A stretch of DNA of 64,000 bases from an uncultured Clostridia bacterium (GCA_934757845.1 CAKVLQ010000004.1:40794-104793), one strand, 5' to 3'. Positions 17,551-26,173 are shown, counted from the first letter of the stretch. Notes: a model not told the origin generated them from the letters alone. Numbers and translations: made by a program.

Positions 17551-19173
17551 TTGAAAAATGGTTTATTATATAAGTTCATTGCTTATCCATTAATTGCGGG
17601 TGTGTCTTTTGGTGCTACATATGGAATTGCGGAGTTTAATAAGATATCGAAAGAAAACAAAAATCTAACCGAAATGGTTACTTCAGTAATTGAAGAAAAC
17701 AATGAACTTAAAACAAAACGAGCAGAACTTGAGAATAAAGTGTTAAATTTGGGTCTTGATATGGTTGCAAAGGATAACACCATAAAACAACTTGAAACCG
17801 ACAAAACCGAAATTAATACAAAACTAGAAGCAAAGACTAACGAATTAAAAATTGCAAATGAAAAAATAACCGATTTAGAAAATAATATTACAACTTTGCA
17901 AAATAAGGTTAACACCTTAACAACAGAAAAAGAAACTTTGCAAACAAACTTAAACGATGTTAATGCTCAACTAGCAACAAAAACAACATTATATAATCAA
18001 GTTTGCGAAGAACTCGAAACAGCCAATGGCAATATTGACGAACTTACACAAACAAAAGCAAATCTTGAAAGTGAAATAACAAATTTAAATAACACTAAAC
18101 AAGATTTGGAAAATCAACTAGCGGAGAAAGATGTTTTAATAGCAGATTTAGATACGACATTACAAACTATGACAAGTGAAAGAGATGAGTTGCTTCAAGA
18201 AAAATCAAATCTTGAAACACTAGTTCAAAGTTTAACCAAGCAAATCAATCAAAAGCAAACAGAGATTGACGCATTAAACACACAAATAACAAACTTGCAA
18301 GAACAAATAACACAGTTGCAAGCCCGCATTAGCGAACTAGAAAGCGGAAAAACGGAAGAACCAACAACATTGTCAGCGGGACTATATGAAACAGGCACGA
18401 CTACACTTGTGAAATCATGGGAGCAATTAATTGCAGACGGGGATATATCAACCGCAGACGGACATTTGCAAGTTACAAATAAAAACCTTGCAGGCGACTT
18501 AATTTGCGGAACTGTTGACGAGTTAACTTCTTTGGAAAATGCTTTTAGTGATTGCCAATCATTAACAAAGTTAGATGTATCAAATTTAAATACATCGTTG
18601 GTAACAACTATGAAAGAAGCATTTTCATCATGTTTTCTTTTAACAGAATTAGATTTATCAAATTTTGATACTTCAAAAGTCGTTACGATGGAAAAGATGT
18701 TTCAACATAATGGGTTACAAAATTTGAATTTGTCAAGTTTTGATACATCAATGGTAACTTCAATGAGTCATATGTTTGCTGGCAATAGTGCCATAAAGGA
18801 ATTAGATTTATCAAGTTTTAACACAATCAATGTTACAAATATGAATTCTATGTTTGATGGTTGCACTTCGTTAAATACTATAAATTTGTCAAGTTTTGAT
18901 ACATCCAACGTGAAAGATATGGGCTTTATGTTTGATATATGTCCTCGTTTGAAGTATTTATTATTATCAAATTTTGATATGACAAAAGTTACAGATAAAT
19001 CGTTTATGTTTCAAGATGCGTTTACGGAAAATCTTGAGGCAAATATATCTGTAGAAATTGACTATCAAGGAACAATAGCAGAATGGCAAGCGAAAGGCTT
19101 TACAACAGCAAATAGCGGATTAAAGGCAGGCGTAACCATTCATTGCACCGATGGCGATTTAGTTACGGAGTAG
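17551..19173 (+). CDS. Coiled-coil protein with BspA-type (DUF285) leucine-rich repeats
   Basis: 540 aa, TTG start with AAAGGAG upstream. An N-terminal transmembrane helix (residues ~6-25), then a very long coiled coil (~30-265, heptads rich in Leu/Glu/Thr), then about six BspA/DUF285 repeats (~320-500) of the form LDLSNFDTSKV...MFxxC. BspA repeats are used for adhesion by Firmicutes and Mollicutes. The layout suggests a stalk carrying a binding head, a good candidate for a host-recognition (pIII-like) protein of the element or a surface adhesin brought as cargo. It is the last gene of the structural block. Confidence 0.75.
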   Translation: MKNGLLYKFIAYPLIAGVSFGATYGIAEFNKISKENKNLTEMVTSVIEENNELKTKRAELENKVLNLGLDMVAKDNTIKQLETDKTEINTKLEAKTNELKIANEKITDLENNITTLQNKVNTLTTEKETLQTNLNDVNAQLATKTTLYNQVCEELETANGNIDELTQTKANLESEITNLNNTKQDLENQLAEKDVLIADLDTTLQTMTSERDELLQEKSNLETLVQSLTKQINQKQTEIDALNTQITNLQEQITQLQARISELESGKTEEPTTLSAGLYETGTTTLVKSWEQLIADGDISTADGHLQVTNKNLAGDLICGTVDELTSLENAFSDCQSLTKLDVSNLNTSLVTTMKEAFSSCFLLTELDLSNFDTSKVVTMEKMFQHNGLQNLNLSSFDTSMVTSMSHMFAGNSAIKELDLSSFNTINVTNMNSMFDGCTSLNTINLSSFDTSNVKDMGFMFDICPRLKYLLLSNFDMTKVTDKSFMFQDAFTENLEANISVEIDYQGTIAEWQAKGFTTANSGLKAGVTIHCTDGDLVTE

Positions 19174-19606
19174 AAGTTAAATTATTCTTTAATTGCTTAA
19201 AGAATTTCACTTTTTAGAGTAGCAATAAGGCAAAATTTTTAAAAGTTTAGTTAAATAATTTAAAAAGTGTTTTTAAATTATAACGCAAAGATATTAAAAA
19301 TTTTGCCTATGCTACCTTAAAAATAAATTACATTACGCAAACAATATAAAATAAAAAAAATCGACCGATTTAAAAAAAATAAAAAATAAAATTAAAACTT
19401 AATATTGTTAAGAAATGTAATTAATTTTTTGACTTTTGTCAAAAAATAGAGCAAATTTTGTTTCACAAAATTTGCGAATTTTGTTGCTAGTTGGCAACAT
19501 AAAATTTTTTTTAAATTTTAACCTTTTTTCAAAATATAATCCCAAGTTTCCCGTGTTTTTATAAATAAATTAAAAAAAATAATCCTAAAAAAGGAATTAA
19601 ATCCCA
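19174..19606. other. 433-bp non-coding region with a long inverted repeat and several hairpins
   Basis: No gene seen. A long inverted repeat, 19219-19242 against 19294-19315 (GTAGC...TTTTTAA / TTAAAAA...GCTAC, a few mismatches), spans a ~50-nt loop. Further right are TGAC-TTTT-GTCA (about 19430-19443), a perfect GCAAATTTTG/CAAAATTTGC (19451-19460, 19466-19475) and GTTGC/GCAAC (19483-19487, 19494-19498). It lies just before the replication gene. An origin, a single-strand origin or a control region is possible. Confidence 0.5.
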
Positions 19607-20449
19607 ATGAGAGCAAAAAAAATCAGTATAAGCACAAAATATTTGCTTATGTTTTCAGAACTTGACGGCAAAAAAGTCAAGCAAATCATTGTTGGACTAT
19701 TAAGTGGCGACCTTGAACAAATAACAGATAAAGAAAGTTTGGTTATAGCAAAAATAATTAGCAGTGAGAATAACACTTTAAGTGAAATTCGAAGAAATGC
19801 TAAATTTTCAAATATGCGTTCAAGTAAAGAAAGGGTAGAGTTATCCACACAAAGTTATCCACATAGTCAACAAAGTGCACAAAGTGCACAAAATCAACAA
19901 GTTTTTCCCCTTGCATCCCCTTTTCAAAGAATGACTAAAAATTATAATAATAATTTAATATCAACGCACGAAGGAAAAACTGAAAAAACAAATCAAAATT
20001 GTTTTAGCCAACACCTGGTTAATTGTGCAAGAGTTCCAATTCGAACTGAAAGTGAACGAAAAATTTATGTTGATGTCTTCCAAAAGGTTTTTGACGACAT
20101 CGAAGAAGACAAAGGCTATCACATAAGCCCAGATGATGACAAGTTTGATATGTCAATAAAAATTGCCCATGAACAAACAAAACAGGCCTATATTAAAGCG
20201 ATGTTTGAAATTGTGGATACTTTTATTGAAATGTCAGACAGGCTTAAAACAGCCCAATATATTCATTGTGGAAAGGATAAATTATTTGGTGAAGATATTG
20301 GCAAAATGGCATTAATGTGTGATTATGAGCACGTGCTCAAAAAAGTGCTTTATCAATTAGCAATAAACCCAGAGGGGATAACTAATCACCCTTATTACAT
20401 ATTGTGTGCTATTTGGAAAAATGTAAAAGAAAAAAATAGGAGGGAGTGA
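19607..20449 (+). CDS. Phage-type replication protein candidate (DUF6291/replisome-organiser-like N-terminus)
   Basis: 280 aa. The N-terminal ~65 residues (KYLLMFSELDGKKVKQIIVG ... SEIRRNAKFSN) follow the pattern of DUF6291/phage replisome-organiser N-termini. A Ser/Gln-rich linker (residues ~78-100) and a helical C-terminal half follow. The linker coding region holds two perfect DnaA boxes and GTGCACAAA repeats, as lambda O holds the origin in its own gene. This supports a role in initiating replication of the excised element. No HUH rolling-circle motif is visible. Its stop overlaps the next gene's start. Confidence 0.5.
   Translation: MRAKKISISTKYLLMFSELDGKKVKQIIVGLLSGDLEQITDKESLVIAKIISSENNTLSEIRRNAKFSNMRSSKERVELSTQSYPHSQQSAQSAQNQQVFPLASPFQRMTKNYNNNLISTHEGKTEKTNQNCFSQHLVNCARVPIRTESERKIYVDVFQKVFDDIEEDKGYHISPDDDKFDMSIKIAHEQTKQAYIKAMFEIVDTFIEMSDRLKTAQYIHCGKDKLFGEDIGKMALMCDYEHVLKKVLYQLAINPEGITNHPYYILCAIWKNVKEKNRRE
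19841..19890 (+). other. DnaA boxes and short repeats inside the replication gene (candidate origin)
   Basis: TTATCCACA occurs twice, at 19841-19849 and 19855-19863, 14 nt apart on the same strand. Both match the DnaA box exactly. Two direct repeats of AAAGTGCAC follow within the next 25 bases. Confidence 0.55.
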
Positions 20450-20661
20450 TGACAAACAAAAGATTTGATGGCGATAAATTAAAGAAGTTGAGGCTTGACT
20501 TTAATTTAACCCAGGCAGAACTGGGCGAAATGATAGGCGTTGGCCGAGATAGAATTTGTCGCTATGAGAAAGGCGAAGAGCCTAGGTATAACACGGTTGT
20601 TGAACTTGCAAAAGTGCTAGAAGTTAGAACATCCGAACTTTATTATTATAAATCAAGTTAA
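20449..20661 (+). CDS. XRE-family DNA-binding protein
   Basis: About 70 aa, one HTH_3 domain (KLKKLRLDFNLTQAELGEMI; recognition helix RDRICRYEKGE). GGAGGGAG precedes it and the ATG overlaps the previous TGA. A third HTH regulator of the element, placed downstream of the replication gene; it may control late genes or copy number. Confidence 0.8.
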   Translation: MTNKRFDGDKLKKLRLDFNLTQAELGEMIGVGRDRICRYEKGEEPRYNTVVELAKVLEVRTSELYYYKSS

Positions 20662-20671
20662 AGGAGCGGGT

Positions 20672-20965
20672 ATGGAAAAAGAATTATCGCTTCGCACTGT
20701 AATTAACGAACGGAATCGATTAGTGTATTTAATGCTTTTTTACAGAACAACGCGTGAGGACCAAGATTTTTTTGTGAAAGAGATAAAAAAATATAACCAA
20801 ATAATTGACGCAAAGAAGTCTAAAAACTTTGACAATGTTATAAATTCCAAAAACAGTAGCGAACAATTTGAGTTTTTTTTAAGAAAACTTTGTGAAAACA
20901 ACACCCAAATAAATCAAGAAAAAACTAAAACAAAATATTTAGAAATGATAAAACGACACCATTAG
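20672..20965 (+). CDS. Small helical protein of unknown function
   Basis: 97 aa, charged and helical (TVINERNRLVYLMLFYRTTR), with a basic Lys/Asn-rich C-terminal half. AAAGGAG precedes the ATG and the spacing to its neighbours is about 10 nt, so it belongs to the same operon as the replication gene. No family recognised. Confidence 0.5.
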   Translation: MEKELSLRTVINERNRLVYLMLFYRTTREDQDFFVKEIKKYNQIIDAKKSKNFDNVINSKNSSEQFEFFLRKLCENNTQINQEKTKTKYLEMIKRHH

Positions 20966-20974
20966 GAGGAAAAT

Positions 20975-21379
20975 ATGAAAAAAATTTTAAAAATTTTAAT
21001 GATTTTGATATTAATTATCGCTCCCATAACATTTTTTGTGGGATGTGATAAGGCTGATACTGTGAGAAATAACATTCAAAAAGAAGCTAATAACTTTACA
21101 GTTTATCGAAAAATGACTTTTGTAAATTTATATACAAATCAAATTTTATATACCGCAGAAGGCTATTTTTCTGTTCAAACAACTTATAACAACGAATATC
21201 AAGGTCAACAAGAAATAGGGCTTGTGTTTAAAGTTGGAGAAAATCAATTTAAAATGGATTATTTTAGCATTGCAAATAATGTTGCTTATGTAATTGAACA
21301 GACAGAAAACACAACCACAAATCCATATTATTGGAATATTAAATTTTATGTGCCATTGCCAAATATTACAGGCGCATAA
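20975..21379 (+). CDS. Lipoprotein encoded by the element
   Basis: 134 aa. Signal peptide: MKKILK, a hydrophobic core of ~16 residues, then FFVGC as lipobox (Cys near 25). The mature part is about 110 residues and beta-rich, with no recognised motif. AGGAGG upstream. A phage- or plasmid-borne surface lipoprotein often blocks superinfection or entry of relatives; that is only a suggestion here. Confidence 0.6.
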   Translation: MKKILKILMILILIIAPITFFVGCDKADTVRNNIQKEANNFTVYRKMTFVNLYTNQILYTAEGYFSVQTTYNNEYQGQQEIGLVFKVGENQFKMDYFSIANNVAYVIEQTENTTTNPYYWNIKFYVPLPNITGA

Positions 21380-21402
21380 TTAAAAATTAAAAGGAGTAAA
21401 TT

Positions 21403-22188
21403 ATGAAAGAATTAATAAAAAAAACATTTGAAGAAAAAATGAACAATGGAGCATTTGAAAAAATAGTTGGAGAAAAATTTGAAGAGATGATTGTTTCGAT
21501 TTGTAATGACTTGACAAATTGGAACGGACCAATAAGAAAACAAATGGAAGAAAAAATTAAACCATTAATGTCAGAAGCAATAGAAACCTCTGATTTCAAT
21601 GAATATACTATTAAGCTTGTTGATATTATCAATCAAAGTTTAAAACAAACATCATTAAATCAATATCGAATTTTTGCAGAAAACTTAAAGAAATTACTCG
21701 GACACAAAACAAAAGATTATAAATTTGAAGAAACTGTAAAAATTTCTACCTTATTTGAAAAATATGTAGATTTTATAGAAGAAACCCTTGAAGAATCTAA
21801 TTTTGATAGTGATGAAATTAATACTGATGAAGGGCAAAAAAAGGCTTATGTTAAGTGCTATTATTATATAGATGACGTTAATAACGATAAAAAGCCAAGT
21901 TATTTTGATAACAAAAGGGATAATCTACACATTATATTCACAAATGATAAAGCTGAATCTGATGAAGATATTGCTGCTAAAACTAGAATTGAATTTGATA
22001 TTTATGAAGACTATGAAGGGTCAAAGCATATTAATTTTAATTCAGATTTTAAAATAAGTGATTTGAGAATTATTCCTGGTTTCATACTCGATTTAATGGA
22101 TATAAAAAACAAATTTTGCAATATCAGTATTGATAGTGAAGAAGAAGATATTGACGCCGAATTTGAATTTGAATGGAATTATAGTTAA
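21403..22188 (+). CDS. Acidic cytosolic protein of unknown function
   Basis: 261 aa with many Glu, Lys and Asp. The N-terminal half is helical (ELIKKTFEEKMNNGAFEKIV), while the C-terminal half has beta-type segments ending in an acidic run (SEEEDIDAEFEFEW). AAGGAG upstream. The opening resembles short tail-less phage or plasmid accessory proteins in Clostridia, but no family can be named. Confidence 0.5.
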   Translation: MKELIKKTFEEKMNNGAFEKIVGEKFEEMIVSICNDLTNWNGPIRKQMEEKIKPLMSEAIETSDFNEYTIKLVDIINQSLKQTSLNQYRIFAENLKKLLGHKTKDYKFEETVKISTLFEKYVDFIEETLEESNFDSDEINTDEGQKKAYVKCYYYIDDVNNDKKPSYFDNKRDNLHIIFTNDKAESDEDIAAKTRIEFDIYEDYEGSKHINFNSDFKISDLRIIPGFILDLMDIKNKFCNISIDSEEEDIDAEFEFEWNYS

Positions 22189-22205
22189 TTAAAGTGAGGT
22201 AAAGA

Positions 22206-22496
22206 ATGGATATTTTTGAAGAAATAAAAGAAAAATTAAAAAATGAAAGCAAAGAAAGCTTGCCAGAATTAAGAGAAATCAAAAAAAATAGCATGAAATG
22301 TTATAAGGATTTAAAATCAATAAGCAAGCCAACGCTAATTTTACTTTTATATAAAGCTATAGAGAAGATAGACACTCTAGAAAATGGCAGAGAGTATGAC
22401 GAGCGGTATTGGAAATATTTGCTTTGCGATAGAGAATTTATTTTTGACCTTTTGGTTGATGAACTAATTGAAGAATGTGAACTATATGAGGAGTGA
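22206..22496 (+). CDS. Small helical protein of unknown function
   Basis: 96 aa, charged helices (IFEEIKEKLKNESKESLPEL) and a short C-terminal acidic tail. GAGGTAAAG upstream. It overlaps the ribosome site of the recombinase that follows and lies in the same operon. Function unknown. Confidence 0.5.
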   Translation: MDIFEEIKEKLKNESKESLPELREIKKNSMKCYKDLKSISKPTLILLLYKAIEKIDTLENGREYDERYWKYLLCDREFIFDLLVDELIEECELYEE

Positions 22497-22498
22497 CT

Positions 22499-23356
22499 AT
22501 GGAAGATTTTGCATTAGAGGAAAAGGAATTTATAGATTATTGTAAAAAAAAGAAAAATAGTGAAAGAACAATTTGCGGTAGAATAGAAGCATTGAAATAT
22601 TTCTACAAAAATTATGAAACTTTAAATGCTAATACTTATACTGATTTTTACGAAGATATTTGTGATAGATTAAAACCAAACTCAATAAACAATCGTGTAA
22701 ACTCAATCAATGCTTATTTATATTATTTGCAAGACAAATACAATATTGATTTAAGTGATTGGGAAAAAGCAAATGTTCGCACACAAAAAGTCCAGTTTTT
22801 AGACGATATTATATCAATGGAAGATTATGAGTTTTTGATAACCAAGTTAAAAGCGCGAGAGAAAGACAAATTGTTTATATTATGCAAAATTATGGCAACA
22901 ACTGGTATGAGAATTCATGAAACTTTAAGTATCAAAAGAATACATATTGAAAATGGCGTTATTGATTTTTATGGTAAAGGCAACAAAGAAAGAAGATGCT
23001 ATTTTACTGAACAGGTCAAACAAGAAGTTATAAAAATATTAGACAAACACAATATTGGCAAAGATGATTATATTATTTCTTCACATTGGTCTGGCAAAAA
23101 AGTAGGGTGGGAAAATCTAGGCGTAATAAATAAAAGTTTAAGAAATTTTGCTGAAAATGAATGTGAATTTAAAAAAGGCTTAATTCACCCACATATGTTT
23201 AGACACTTTTTCGCAAAAAATTTTATTAAAAAATATCAAAATATTGCACTGCTTGCTGATTTGCTTGGACATAGCAGTATTGATACAACAAGGATTTATT
23301 TGAAATATACAAGTAAAGAACAAGCGGAAATTGTCAACCAAGTTGTTAATTGGTAA
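22499..23356 (+). CDS. XerC/D-like tyrosine recombinase
   Basis: About 285 aa. The SAM-like N-terminal domain (residues ~1-95) is followed by the catalytic domain: Arg in TTGMRIHETL, the Lys-bearing GKGNKER turn, HPHMFRH (HxxR), LLGHSS and Tyr in TRIYLKYTS. It lacks the AP2-like arm domain of the first integrase, so it resembles chromosomal XerC/XerD or plasmid dimer resolvases. ATG 22499 was chosen, with GAGGAG upstream; GTG 22493 is in frame. A second tyrosine recombinase may resolve dimers of the excised circle. Confidence 0.88.
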   Translation: MEDFALEEKEFIDYCKKKKNSERTICGRIEALKYFYKNYETLNANTYTDFYEDICDRLKPNSINNRVNSINAYLYYLQDKYNIDLSDWEKANVRTQKVQFLDDIISMEDYEFLITKLKAREKDKLFILCKIMATTGMRIHETLSIKRIHIENGVIDFYGKGNKERRCYFTEQVKQEVIKILDKHNIGKDDYIISSHWSGKKVGWENLGVINKSLRNFAENECEFKKGLIHPHMFRHFFAKNFIKKYQNIALLADLLGHSSIDTTRIYLKYTSKEQAEIVNQVVNW

Positions 23357-23367
23357 AAGGAGTGATT

Positions 23368-23745
23368 ATGGAAGAAAAAAAGAGATTTGATAGACACAGT
23401 TATTATCCATCGAGATATATTGATAATGAAACAAATAAAATCATTAATATTAAAGATACACTCAACCAGCAAGACAAACGCATTAAAGAATTGGAAGAAC
23501 AAGAAAAATGGAATTTTGATTATAGGGAGCAATGCCGACTTGAAGAATATCAAAGGTGGGCTGACAAAGAAATAACCAAATTACATAAAGAGAATCAAGA
23601 ACTCAAACAATCACAAAAAGAACTTGCAATTAATGAGTTGAATGATATTTTAAAATTTATTGTTACTGGTAGCTCAAATTATTATAAACCACCATTCGAA
23701 ATAAAAAAATATATTGAAGATAAAATTAATCGTTTGGAGAGTTAA
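23368..23745 (+). CDS. Coiled-coil protein of unknown function
   Basis: About 125 aa from ATG 23368 (AAAGGAG upstream). A long helical, charged centre (KRIKELEEQEKWNFDYREQC ... LHKENQELKQSQKELAI) predicts a coiled coil. It sits between a tyrosine and a serine recombinase, 12 nt and 2 nt away, so an accessory role to either is possible. No family recognised. Confidence 0.5.
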   Translation: MEEKKRFDRHSYYPSRYIDNETNKIINIKDTLNQQDKRIKELEEQEKWNFDYREQCRLEEYQRWADKEITKLHKENQELKQSQKELAINELNDILKFIVTGSSNYYKPPFEIKKYIEDKINRLES

Positions 23746-23747
23746 CT

Positions 23748-24335
23748 ATGATTTTTGGATATGCACGAGTTTCAACCACGGACCAAAATCTGGATAGGCA
23801 AATTGAAGCTTTTAAAAAATTTGGGGTTGATAGAATATTTTCAGATAAAATGAGTGGGAAAAATTTTGAACGGCAAAATTACTTAAAAATGAAAAATTCT
23901 TTAAAGCCCCATGATATTTTAGTTATCAAGAGCATTGATAGGCTTGGCAGAAATTATGAAATGATAATTGACGAGTGGCGTGAGATAACAAAAACTGCGG
24001 ATATAGTTGTTTTGGATATGCCGTTACTGGATACACGAGATAAGGAAAGAGGCTTAACAGGTAGATTTATAAGCGACATTGTGCTTCAAATATTATCATA
24101 TGTTGCTGAAACAGAGCGAAACAACATAAAACAACGGCAAGCCGAAGGTATAAAAATTGCAAAAGAAAAGGGTGTTCACATGGGTCGGCCAAAAATTATT
24201 TTGCCAACCAATTTTAATGAAGTTGTAATGCGGTATCAAAATAAAGAAATAAATTTGCAGCAAGCATTAAAAATTTTAAATTTAAATCACACAACATTTT
24301 TTAAATATAAAAAAATTTTTGGAGGGGAAAAGTAA
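23748..24335 (+). CDS. Serine recombinase (resolvase/invertase family)
   Basis: 195 aa. The catalytic domain opens YARVSTTDQNLDRQ, with the nucleophile Ser near residue 9, and continues with a SIDRLGRNYEM motif and the E-helix AETERNNIKQRQAEG. A short C-terminal HTH (residues ~150-195, ILPTNF...NHTTFFKYKK) binds DNA. Length is that of resolvases and invertases (Hin/Tn3 type). No invertible segment with clear inverted repeats was found nearby, so resolution or plasmid maintenance is more likely. Confidence 0.92.
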   Translation: MIFGYARVSTTDQNLDRQIEAFKKFGVDRIFSDKMSGKNFERQNYLKMKNSLKPHDILVIKSIDRLGRNYEMIIDEWREITKTADIVVLDMPLLDTRDKERGLTGRFISDIVLQILSYVAETERNNIKQRQAEGIKIAKEKGVHMGRPKIILPTNFNEVVMRYQNKEINLQQALKILNLNHTTFFKYKKIFGGEK

Positions 24336-24337
24336 AT

Positions 24338-24499
24338 ATGAATAATGATTTGTATTTTAAAAATGGAAAACAAAAGAAAAAATTTATGCTTTGTGAGAGC
24401 AAAGAAAAAGCAGCAGAACTTAAAAGATTATATGGTAGGAAAATAATTCAATGTGCTGGGTTAGACTGCCCTTATTATTCTCTAGGTTGCAAAAAGTGA
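24338..24499 (+). CDS. Small Cys-containing basic protein
   Basis: 53 aa, opening MNNDLYFKNGKQKKKFMLCE, with three more Cys near the end (CAGLDC ... GCKK), a possible small metal-binding knuckle. GGAGGGGAAAAG lies just upstream of the ATG. It begins 2 nt after the serine recombinase stop and ends 6 nt before the DUF4417 gene. Function unknown. Confidence 0.5.
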   Translation: MNNDLYFKNGKQKKKFMLCESKEKAAELKRLYGRKIIQCAGLDCPYYSLGCKK

Positions 24500-24505
24500 G
24501 GTTAA

Positions 24506-25171
24506 ATGAGCAAAATGCATCAAACAAGAGATAATTTTAAATTTGATTTAATTGAAAATTCAATTTTACAAGGGAAGTATGGCATACCATTAATAAAACC
24601 TTGTGAAATCGTGCCAGGGGAAATAATCCCATTTGATAAAGCATTAAAAGAAAAACATCCAGAGAATAAATTTATACATTTTTATATTAATGACTTCTTT
24701 TTTGATAGAATTTGGAGTATGCCTTACAAATACATAAATTTATTTAAGAAGTTTGCGGGTGTAATATCTCCAGACTTTTCAATGTTTTTAAATGCACCTA
24801 ATGCTTTTAATATTTTTCAGCATTATAAAAAACAAACTCTATCACACTTTTGGCAGATGCATGGAATTAATGTTATTTCGTCTTTTGGCGCTGCTGGTGT
24901 TGCAAGTTATGAATGGTGTTTTGATGGACTGCCTTACAACTCAATAATTGCAATTTCTACTATTGGAGTTGACAAAAATCCATTCCTAGATGCTGTCAAA
25001 GAATTATTTAAAAGGCTTTCACCCAAGTTATTATTGGTTTATGGCAAAAACTTTCCTGAATTAGAAGACTTATTTGGAAAAAAAATCATTAGATTTGAAA
25101 GTCGAACAGAACAGTTGCGTAAAAATTTAAAAAGGAGTAAAATAAATAGTGGGAACATCAAGAAATTATGA
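24506..25171 (+). CDS. DUF4417 protein (element copy)
   Basis: 221 aa. A single DUF4417 domain: SPDFSMFLNAP near residue 90, a WQMHGINVISSF strand near 120 and WCFDGLPYNS near 140. It shares the SPDFS, CFDG and C-terminal LVYGK positions with the chromosomal protein at 48436-49629. The biochemical role of DUF4417 is unknown to me. It is the first gene of a five-gene set (to 26449) with matching ribosome sites and short overlaps. It ends in a basic tail and lacks the zinc ribbon and C-terminal domain of the chromosomal relative. Confidence 0.75.
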   Translation: MSKMHQTRDNFKFDLIENSILQGKYGIPLIKPCEIVPGEIIPFDKALKEKHPENKFIHFYINDFFFDRIWSMPYKYINLFKKFAGVISPDFSMFLNAPNAFNIFQHYKKQTLSHFWQMHGINVISSFGAAGVASYEWCFDGLPYNSIIAISTIGVDKNPFLDAVKELFKRLSPKLLLVYGKNFPELEDLFGKKIIRFESRTEQLRKNLKRSKINSGNIKKL

Positions 25172-25529
25172 TTACAAAAACAAACAAATTATAAAATTTG
25201 AATATAGCACAATAGGAAATATTGACGGATATCAAGTTATAAAAAGTTCAGATGTCCGAGGAAATGGTGCACCAAAATTCAGCAATGGTTCAAAAATATA
25301 CATAATTTTTGCCCCGGATAAAAAGAGAATTACTTATGTAGCTTTTTATGATGAAAATAATCAATTTTATAAACGCATGGATTGGGAACACTCTCATTAT
25401 GAATTTCCAAAAGGCAAACCACATATTCAATATTTAAATAATAATATTACACGGGAACCAAACCCCGAAGAATTAGAAATTTTTAAAAAAATAAAGGAGC
25501 AAAATTTTTATGAAAATTACGAATCTTGA
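25149..25529 (+). CDS. Partner of DUF4417 with a conserved FP...H motif (element copy)
   Basis: 126 aa, GTG start overlapping the DUF4417 gene by 23 nt, with AAGGAG 12 nt upstream. The C-terminal half reads FYDENNQFYKRMDWEHSHYE, then FPKGKPH. The same order (aromatic-Y/F-D ... R-x-D ... H ... FP ... H) occurs in the small protein next to the chromosomal DUF4417 gene (49640-49933). The start MG(S/T) is also shared, which supports the GTG. The His-rich pattern could bind metal or be catalytic. This is family-level inference, not proof. Confidence 0.55.
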   Translation: MGTSRNYDYKNKQIIKFEYSTIGNIDGYQVIKSSDVRGNGAPKFSNGSKIYIIFAPDKKRITYVAFYDENNQFYKRMDWEHSHYEFPKGKPHIQYLNNNITREPNPEELEIFKKIKEQNFYENYES

Positions 25530-25812
25530 TTTACATAAACCATTTAAGAATCGATTAAACTTTGCTGATAATTTCGAGGAATTTTATGATGAATTTAAAG
25601 GAATTGGTTGCAGTTGTTATTTTTTTAATGACGCTGGCGAAGAAATTTATACTGAACCAATTGATGGTAAATATGGAATTTGGAAAGAAGCAATATCTGA
25701 TAGTGTATTAATTGAATATGACACAATAGATGAAATTTTACTAACTACATTTTCTGATGGTATGACAATTTTTGAATATTTAACAGGTGATAAGCCTTTG
25801 GTTGAGAATTAA
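25510..25812 (+). CDS. Small DUF4417-associated protein, family A
   Basis: 100 aa, ATG with AAAGGAG upstream, overlapping the previous gene by 20 nt. Layout: an FEEFYDEF helix, a beta-hairpin region, then YDTIDEILLTTFSDGMTIFEYL at the C-terminus (given by key residues: aromatic-x-T-x-[DE]-E then DG-x-T). This matches the layout of the next gene and of the C-terminal domain of the chromosomal DUF4417 protein. Probably a small alpha/beta domain. Function unknown. Confidence 0.5.
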   Translation: MKITNLDLHKPFKNRLNFADNFEEFYDEFKGIGCSCYFFNDAGEEIYTEPIDGKYGIWKEAISDSVLIEYDTIDEILLTTFSDGMTIFEYLTGDKPLVEN

Positions 25813-25824
25813 AAAGGGAAATTT

Positions 25825-26130
25825 ATGATAGATAAAAATTTATTAAACAAAAAAATAACATTTTTTTGTGGACATCAAAATAGAACCCTACAAGATATGT
25901 TAGATGATTTTGAAAATAACGGAATGGCAGAATTTTGGTATAAAGGCAAAACTTATTATGTTTGGCGTCAAATAAATAAACAAGGCAAATATCTTCCAGC
26001 AATCAATCCTAAAAGTTGCTTTGATTTTGATGATGGCTGGGTATTTTTCAACACTTGGGAAGAACTTGTGGAAAATTATAAACTATTTGACGGTAAAACG
26101 ATGCTAGATGTGATTTTCACGGAAGAATAA
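25825..26130 (+). CDS. Small DUF4417-associated protein, family A (paralogue)
   Basis: 101 aa. LQDMLDDFENNG helix, then AEFWYKGKTYYV strand, then NTWEELVENYKLFDGKTMLDVI at the end. It aligns by pattern with the C-terminal ~85 residues of the chromosomal DUF4417 protein (FKEFVNG ... FIYKNITYEVYL ... TREQFENKANINGKLLKDLW). A domain found free here is thus fused to DUF4417 on the chromosome. AAGGGAAA serves as ribosome site. Confidence 0.55.
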   Translation: MIDKNLLNKKITFFCGHQNRTLQDMLDDFENNGMAEFWYKGKTYYVWRQINKQGKYLPAINPKSCFDFDDGWVFFNTWEELVENYKLFDGKTMLDVIFTEE

Positions 26131-26173
26131 TTAATTTAAACCAATAAAAGCCTACAAAAAAGGGAAAAATTTT

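Noticed and set aside
23748..24335. The serine recombinase as an invertase controlling a phase-variable segment.
   Set aside because: No pair of inverted crossover-like sites was found around it or around the BspA-repeat gene by eye.
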